A stretch of DNA of 8,441 bases from Clostridia bacterium (GTDB lineage Bacteria; Bacillota; Clostridia; Monoglobales; Monoglobaceae): NCBI GenBank assembly GCA_017625185.1, contig JAGALN010000024.1, forward strand, positions 1 through 8,441, written 5' to 3'. The translations under genes and the position numbers were made by a program. The number at the start of each line of letters is the position of its first letter. The first letter of the stretch is position 1. Positions 6,216 through 8,441 of the stretch are shown here, piece after piece. A model generated the notes under the pieces. It was given only the letters and a program-made list of their open reading frames with translations. It did not search any database and was not told the origin of the DNA.

Positions 6216-6244
6216 ATAATATATCACGAAAGACTTCTTGGCAA
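6216..6244 (-). promoter_or_regulatory. Candidate pfkA promoter
   Basis: On the minus strand TTGCCA (6244-6239), exactly 17 bases, then TATTAT (6221-6216). Each box has one mismatch to the sigma-A consensus. It lies 287 bases from the pfkA start codon, so a long leader is implied. Confidence 0.6.
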
Positions 6245-6342
6245 TAAGAAATAATAAACGCCCCCATCCTAGAATCTTAACCTGTGCCAACCAAACCGCA
6301 GCCGACAAGATTCGTATCTTTTGCAAAAAAAGTTTGATAATT

Positions 6343-6370
6343 TTAACAATTCCTTAACATTTAAGCAACA
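6343..6370 (+). promoter_or_regulatory. Phased TTAACA direct repeats (PhoP/OmpR-family box candidate)
   Basis: TTAACA (6343-6348), 5 bases, TTAACA (6354-6359), 5 bases, GCAACA (6365-6370): three units at an exact 11-bp pitch, ending 9 bases before the -10 box where a -35 box would normally lie. B. subtilis PhoP, an OmpR-family response regulator, binds TTAACA-like direct repeats with about 5-base spacers, and such sites replace the -35 box in activated promoters. The regulator itself is not in the window. Confidence 0.5.
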
Positions 6371-6376
6371 AACCTC

Positions 6377-6385
6377 TGCTATAAT
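6377..6385 (+). promoter_or_regulatory. Extended -10 promoter of the adaptor gene
   Basis: TGCTATAAT has a perfect TATAAT at 6380-6385 with TG one base upstream. There is no good -35 hexamer at 16-18 bases; instead the phased TTAACA repeats occupy that region. Transcription would start near 6392, leaving a leader of about 70 bases. Confidence 0.65.
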
Positions 6386-6410
6386 AAAATGACTTTCTTT
6401 CCGGCATAGA

Positions 6411-6427
6411 TTCTGCCGATGGCAGAA
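6411..6427 (+). other. Perfect stem-loop in the adaptor 5' leader
   Basis: TTCTGCC, loop GAT, GGCAGAA: a 7-bp stem with a 3-base loop, beginning about 20 bases after the predicted transcription start and ending 23 bases before the AGGAGG ribosome site. It is not followed by a T-run, so it is not a terminator. It could stabilise the mRNA or be an operator. Confidence 0.5.
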
Positions 6428-6462
6428 GTTACATAACAGATATAAATTTAGGAGGTATTCCC

Positions 6463-8178
6463 ATGGCAGACTGGTTACCAGGCTCTTCCAAAAAGAAACA
6501 AGATGCAGATAAGATAGAGGACTTTGTTCTCTATGAGGATACAAATACAGAATCAACCGCAGAGGACCCAGAGTTTTCCGACACCGACCGTCTGGAATTG
6601 CCCGACTATCTTCTCGAGGACAAGCCCCATGGCAGGTTCGGGAAGATTTTCACCTTCTGCAAAAAGCATAAAAAGCTCCTGGTTGGAAGTGGAATCGGCT
6701 TGATTTCCTTGATTCTTATAGTGGCGATGGCCATTGCCATCCCGATTCTGACCGACCCTCTGCGGGGCTATGCCCAGGCAACCGTTTCCAAAGGAAATGT
6801 AATCTCCACCATGAAGGTGTCCGGCACTCTGTCTGCCAATGCTCATTACAGCATCACCTCCCTCGTATCCGGCAAGGTTCTGGAATCCTCTCCGCAGGTG
6901 GGAGACAGAGTGGAAGCCGGAACGGTGCTTTATCGGTTGGATGATACCGATGCTCAACTTGCCTTAAAGAGAGCTGAGAACCAATTGGAGCGATCCAGAG
7001 CGGCTGGCAGTTACACCACCTCTCCCTTGCGGATTTATGCTGCCGAATCCGGCGTAATTCAAAGCCTGACCATCAAAAACGGTCATTCTGTTTCGGCAGG
7101 GCAGGTAATCGGCACCCTGAAACGAAGTGACGAATCGATTGTTTCTATTACATCTTCGGTATTCGGCACGATCTATTCCGTCAATGTGAGTCAAGGCGTT
7201 TCGGTTTCTTCCGGGACCCTACTTGCCACCGTCCGGGACAACCAGGCGGAGCAAAGTCAGCGTTCCAGCATCTATGACCAAAAGAGCAACGAATACGACG
7301 TGGAGTCTGCCAAAAATCAGCTGGAAAACTACACCATTGTAGCTCCTGTCAGCGGCGTTGTCACCGAGAAGAATGCCAAGGTAGGCGACAATGTTGCCAT
7401 GGCCAACACCTCTCAGCCTATGATGGTGATTACCGACACCGCATCCATGCGATTTACCTTCCAGGTAGAAGAAAAGAAATTGTCGGAAATCAAGCCGGGT
7501 CTTCGTGCCAACGTCAGCACCGATTCGGTTCCCAACGAAACCTTCTCCGGCACCGTGAAGAGCATTTCTCCTGAGGGCGTCCGGAACAAGGAGGGCAAAC
7601 TAATGTTCGATGTGGAGGTTCTGGTGGAGAACCCCGGCACCCTGAAAGCGGGCATGGACGTTTCTGCCAAGATTATTCTGGCATCTGCCAGCAATGTCCT
7701 CTTTGTACCTGAAAAGGCATTGCAGAACCCCAACGGACAGACCGCTTTTGTTCTGGTTAAGGAACTCATCCCCTCTGATGTTACCGAAACTGCTCCGGTC
7801 CAGCCTACTGCATCTGCCGCATCCGGCAAAGAGGACAAACTTCCGGAAATTGAGGTTCCGAAGGGTTGTCGCCTGGCTACCGTGCGGTATGGAATTACAA
7901 ACGGCAAAAACGTACAAATTATTTCGGGACTCAAGCAGGGCGAAACCGTAGTTTATCACCCCCAATGGGAAACCCCCGAACTAAAACCAGCGGCTACGGC
8001 AACCGCCACGCCCACCAAACCGGATACAACCACTACCACCAATCCGGCAGCTACAGAGGGTTCTCCCTCCGACGAAGCGTTACGGCAGGAGATTATGGAT
8101 CGAATCCGGGAGAATCAAGCCGAGAGTAACCCCACAGGAACAACACCGAAGACACAAACTGTCTTTCCAATTTCCTAA
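6463..8178 (+). CDS. HlyD/MacA-type periplasmic adaptor (membrane-fusion-like) protein
   Basis: 571-aa protein of the efflux adaptor family that normally partners an ABC (MacB-like) or RND transporter. Layout seen: acidic cytoplasmic tail (1-60), basic KKHKK (67-71), one transmembrane segment (about 72-96), then an extracytoplasmic part. The lipoyl hairpin pattern SGxV...G..V..G..L occurs at about 130-160, recurs at 194-220 and 228-258, and again at 293-324. The first and last are the usual two halves; the middle pair sits between two short helices (163-182, 266-290) where Gram-negative proteins have a long coiled-coil. A beta-barrel and membrane-proximal domain follow (about 329-500, including PGLRANV and LKAGMDV), interrupted by a Pro/Ala/Ser-rich insert (436-465). 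A Thr/Pro/Ala-rich low-complexity tail (505-533) and a short charged helix end the protein. GGAGG (6451-6455) precedes the ATG by 7 bases. No transporter gene follows, so the partner is unknown. Confidence 0.88.
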   Translation: MADWLPGSSKKKQDADKIEDFVLYEDTNTESTAEDPEFSDTDRLELPDYLLEDKPHGRFGKIFTFCKKHKKLLVGSGIGLISLILIVAMAIAIPILTDPLRGYAQATVSKGNVISTMKVSGTLSANAHYSITSLVSGKVLESSPQVGDRVEAGTVLYRLDDTDAQLALKRAENQLERSRAAGSYTTSPLRIYAAESGVIQSLTIKNGHSVSAGQVIGTLKRSDESIVSITSSVFGTIYSVNVSQGVSVSSGTLLATVRDNQAEQSQRSSIYDQKSNEYDVESAKNQLENYTIVAPVSGVVTEKNAKVGDNVAMANTSQPMMVITDTASMRFTFQVEEKKLSEIKPGLRANVSTDSVPNETFSGTVKSISPEGVRNKEGKLMFDVEVLVENPGTLKAGMDVSAKIILASASNVLFVPEKALQNPNGQTAFVLVKELIPSDVTETAPVQPTASAASGKEDKLPEIEVPKGCRLATVRYGITNGKNVQIISGLKQGETVVYHPQWETPELKPAATATATPTKPDTTTTTNPAATEGSPSDEALRQEIMDRIRENQAESNPTGTTPKTQTVFPIS

Positions 8179-8185
8179 CAACTAC

Positions 8186-8220
8186 AAAAACGGAGGTGCA
8201 TGCAATACACCTCCGTTTTT
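8186..8220. terminator. Bidirectional intrinsic terminator between the adaptor gene and typA
   Basis: AAAAA plus CGGAGGTG (8186-8198) mirrors CACCTCCG plus TTTTT (8208-8220), with a 9-base loop. The 8-bp G+C-rich stem with A-tract and T-tract works in both directions. It ends the adaptor transcript 8 bases after its stop codon and the convergent typA transcript. Confidence 0.93.
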
Positions 8221-8231
8221 TCATGCCTCTT

Positions 8232-8441
8232 TTACGCCTTGTTTCTGGCATTTGCCTTCGCCCGGAGCTGGTTATTTAAAATCCGCTTCCTAAGCCGCAG
8301 ATGCTCGGGGGTTACCTCAAGCAGTTCATCATCTGCCAAAAATTCCAGACAAGCCTCCAAGCTCATCTGCTGGGGCGGGGTCAGTCGAAGCGCCTCGTCA
8401 CTGCCCGATGCCCGGGTATTGGTCAGCTGCTTCTTCTTGCA
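8232..8441 (-). CDS. typA: C-terminal part of ribosome-associated GTPase TypA/BipA (partial, cut by window edge)
   Basis: The last 69 codons run in from the right edge to a TAA at 8234-8232. The translation [20 protein letters not shown], then [25 protein letters not shown] in two steps, and HLRLRKRIL is the hallmark C-terminal domain of TypA/BipA, a translational GTPase that binds the 70S ribosome and aids 50S assembly and stress or cold adaptation. The (N)CKKK.[12 protein letters not shown] segment is specific to BipA and separates it from EF-G and LepA. The GTPase domain lies outside the window. It converges on the adaptor gene across the terminator at 8186-8220. Confidence 0.95.
   Translation of the reverse strand, partial: CKKKQLTNTRASGSDEALRLTPPQQMSLEACLEFLADDELLEVTPEHLRLRKRILNNQLRAKANARNKA

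Noticed and set aside
8232..8441. Elongation factor G or LepA C-terminus
   Set aside because: The [16 protein letters not shown] and [14 protein letters not shown] segments are specific for TypA/BipA.
1..8441. CRISPR array, tRNA or rRNA gene, or a defence/toxin-antitoxin system
   Set aside because: No regularly spaced repeats, no cloverleaf or rRNA signatures, and no unassigned gene cluster; all real coding sequence belongs to recognisable families.

Overview
The window looks like a piece of a Gram-positive, low-to-mid G+C chromosome, most likely from a Clostridia-class anaerobe (my guess is Oscillospirales/Ruminococcaceae-like). The reasons are an AddA-type rather than RecBCD-type repair helicase, strong AGGAGG ribosome sites, extended -10 promoters (TGnTATAAT), a group III 'mixed' phosphofructokinase, and a single-membrane-type HlyD/MacA adaptor with a cytoplasmic N-terminus. 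No taxonomic search was possible, so this is inference.

Layout, left to right. (1) Positions 1-112 are about 17% G+C over the first 100 bases, carry a perfect 13-bp inverted repeat, and cut into the 3' end of addA. This looks like the edge of an inserted element or another rearrangement. (2) addA (minus strand) encodes the helicase-nuclease subunit of AddAB. It keeps all helicase motifs and the nuclease DYK motif but stops about 60-70 residues early. (3) Divergent from it is a short-chain dehydrogenase/reductase (plus strand). It resembles FabG, and more closely the YmfI type that finishes the lysine modification of elongation factor P. (4) A perfect 32-bp palindrome is a shared terminator between this gene and the convergent rpmE (zinc-type ribosomal protein L31). 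(5) rpmE has its own consensus promoter and lies downstream of pfkA, also on the minus strand. (6) A 533-bp divergent regulatory region separates pfkA from (7) a plus-strand gene for a membrane-anchored periplasmic-adaptor-like protein with four lipoyl-like hairpins. (8) A bidirectional hairpin terminator and the last 69 codons of typA/bipA (minus strand, entering from the right edge) close the window.

The genes do not form one pathway: they cover repair, translation (L31, TypA, possibly EF-P modification), glycolysis and envelope transport. Nearly all are single transcription units with their own promoters and terminators. I do not see a convincing new multi-gene system. The most interesting points are the broken addA end with its AT-rich dyad, the 11-bp-phased TTAACA repeats in front of the orphan adaptor gene, the unusual domain layout of that adaptor, the long pfkA leader, and the YmfI-like reductase. 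No tRNA, rRNA, CRISPR array or recognisable transposase is present.
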